Source: JAGLCW01 sp964422555 (lineage in GTDB: Bacteria > Caldisericota > Caldisericia > UBA6126). Taken from it: a stretch of DNA of 6,868 bases. The DNA lies in assembly GCA_964422555.1 (NCBI GenBank), contig CAYRBR010000074.1:1-6868 (forward strand), written 5' to 3'. Positions 6,075 to 6,868 of this stretch are shown here, piece after piece. Each line of letters begins with the position of its first letter. Position 1 is the stretch's first letter. The position numbers were made by a program, and so were the translations under genes. The notes beneath the pieces were generated by a model that was not told where the DNA came from, did no database searches, and saw nothing but the letters and a program-made list of their open reading frames with translations.

Positions 6075-6868
6075 TCTTTTAAATCAGCTAGTGTTTTTCC
6101 TGCATGGAATTGTACATGCAGTGGAACCGAAAGAGGTAAAGCATGAATCATTTTTTGTTCCATCATGGGTACTACGTCGGTTTCTTCCTTTGCAGGACCT
6201 TCCACTATAATTTCATCATGAATTTGCAGAATCATTTTGGATTCAAAAGATTTTGCCAGTTGAACATCAATGTCTATCATAGCCTTTTTTATTATATCGG
6301 CCGATGTACCCTGTATGATTGTATTCACTGCCAGACGATTTCCCAATGCTTGCACAATTTTATTCCTGCTCTGCAGCTCAGGAATAGGTCGTCTTCGTCC
6401 AAGAAGAGTTGTGGCATATCCCTTTACAATAGCTTCTTGTACTGCTTTCTCTGTAAATGTATGTACACCGGGAAAAGTTCGGAAATACATATCAATGAAT
6501 TGCTTTGCTTCCTTGATAGGAATATGCAAGGATTGTGACAAACCGTGGGGTGTCATCCCATAGATGACACCAAAGTTCACTGTTTTCGCAATTTTTCTGT
6601 AATCGCCGTGTACCTTTTTTTCATCCGGGATACGGAAGATTTGCCTTGCAGTCCATTCATGAATATCTCGGTTTTCGTGAAATGCTGCCTGCATTCGTTT
6701 ATCTTGTGAAAAATGGGCCAACACCCGTAAATCAATCTGAGAATAGTCAGCACTAATAAATGTACTGTTTTCTTCTGCTATAAATGCTTTTTTAATGTAT
6801 GGACCCCAGATACTATCGGATGGTAAATTCTGTAAGTTTGGGTGCACAGACGATATTCGACCTGTTGC
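6071..6868 (-). CDS. polA: DNA polymerase I, C-terminal part of polymerase domain; 5' end outside window
   Basis: The last 265 codons of a family A DNA polymerase, which fills gaps in repair and replaces RNA primers. The frame runs off the window end: the preceding residues read ATGRISSVHPNLQNLP, the normal internal family sequence, so the GTG at 6847 is not the start. Motif A is FISADYSQIDLRVLAHFSQD, with the metal-binding Asp at 6748-6746. Motif B (O-helix) is RKIAKTVNFGVIYG, with Arg, Lys, Phe and Tyr at the spacing of E. coli R754, K758, F762 and Y766. The Phe at the F762 position predicts normal rejection of dideoxynucleotides. Motif C is LQIHDEIIVE, with the second metal-binding Asp at 6217-6215. 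The protein ends normally (HAGKTLADLKE). Nothing can be said about the 5'-nuclease or 3'-5' exonuclease domains, which are upstream. The stop overlaps the coaE start by four bases. Confidence 0.97.
   Translation of the reverse strand, partial: ATGRISSVHPNLQNLPSDSIWGPYIKKAFIAEENSTFISADYSQIDLRVLAHFSQDKRMQAAFHENRDIHEWTARQIFRIPDEKKVHGDYRKIAKTVNFGVIYGMTPHGLSQSLHIPIKEAKQFIDMYFRTFPGVHTFTEKAVQEAIVKGYATTLLGRRRPIPELQSRNKIVQALGNRLAVNTIIQGTSADIIKKAMIDIDVQLAKSFESKMILQIHDEIIVEGPAKEETDVVPMMEQKMIHALPLSVPLHVQFHAGKTLADLKE

Noticed and set aside
6143..6538. Plus-strand open frames of 131 and 97 codons opposite polA
   Set aside because: They are antisense to conserved polymerase motifs, with low-complexity translations and no ribosome site seen.
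6845..6847. GTG at 6847 as start of a short polymerase
   Set aside because: The sequence further upstream on the minus strand continues the normal polymerase motif ATGRISS; the gene simply leaves the window.

Overview
The window is AT-rich bacterial DNA with tightly packed genes. It has two blocks facing each other: a plus-strand block (about 1-5493) and a minus-strand block (about 5469-6868). The organism cannot be named from this sequence. An exosortase-family enzyme argues for a diderm (Gram-negative-type) bacterium, because bacterial exosortases are known mostly from such cells. The adjacent polA-coaE pair fits several bacterial phyla.

Plus strand: the window opens inside a DNA topoisomerase III-type gene (3' part only, ending at 997) with two C-terminal zinc-ribbon repeats. 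A 126-bp gap holds a weak AT-rich hairpin and promoter-like elements. Next comes a very large secreted subtilisin-like protease (1124-4432, 1102 aa). It has a signal peptide, a long N-terminal region with repeat-like segments, an S8 catalytic domain with a Pro-rich insertion, a KP-43-like C-terminal beta domain, and a C-terminal motif/transmembrane helix/basic tail of the kind exosortases process. A strong symmetric intrinsic terminator (4453-4492) follows. Beyond it are an exosortase-family gene (4517-5023), best matching the exosortase H type, and an overlapping gene for a small four-helix membrane protein (5008-5493).

Minus strand: polA (3' part, DNA polymerase I polymerase domain) and coaE (dephospho-CoA kinase) are joined by a 4-base ATGA overlap. 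coaE overlaps the end of the membrane-protein gene tail-to-tail by 25 bp.

The most interesting reading is that 1124-5493 is a self-contained protein-sorting cassette: one giant surface protease carrying a divergent sorting signal, the transpeptidase-like membrane enzyme predicted to process it, and a small membrane partner. The flanking genes (topoisomerase, polA, coaE) are housekeeping. No RNA genes, insertion sequences, CRISPR arrays or attachment sites were seen. The only gaps between genes are 998-1123 and 4433-4516.
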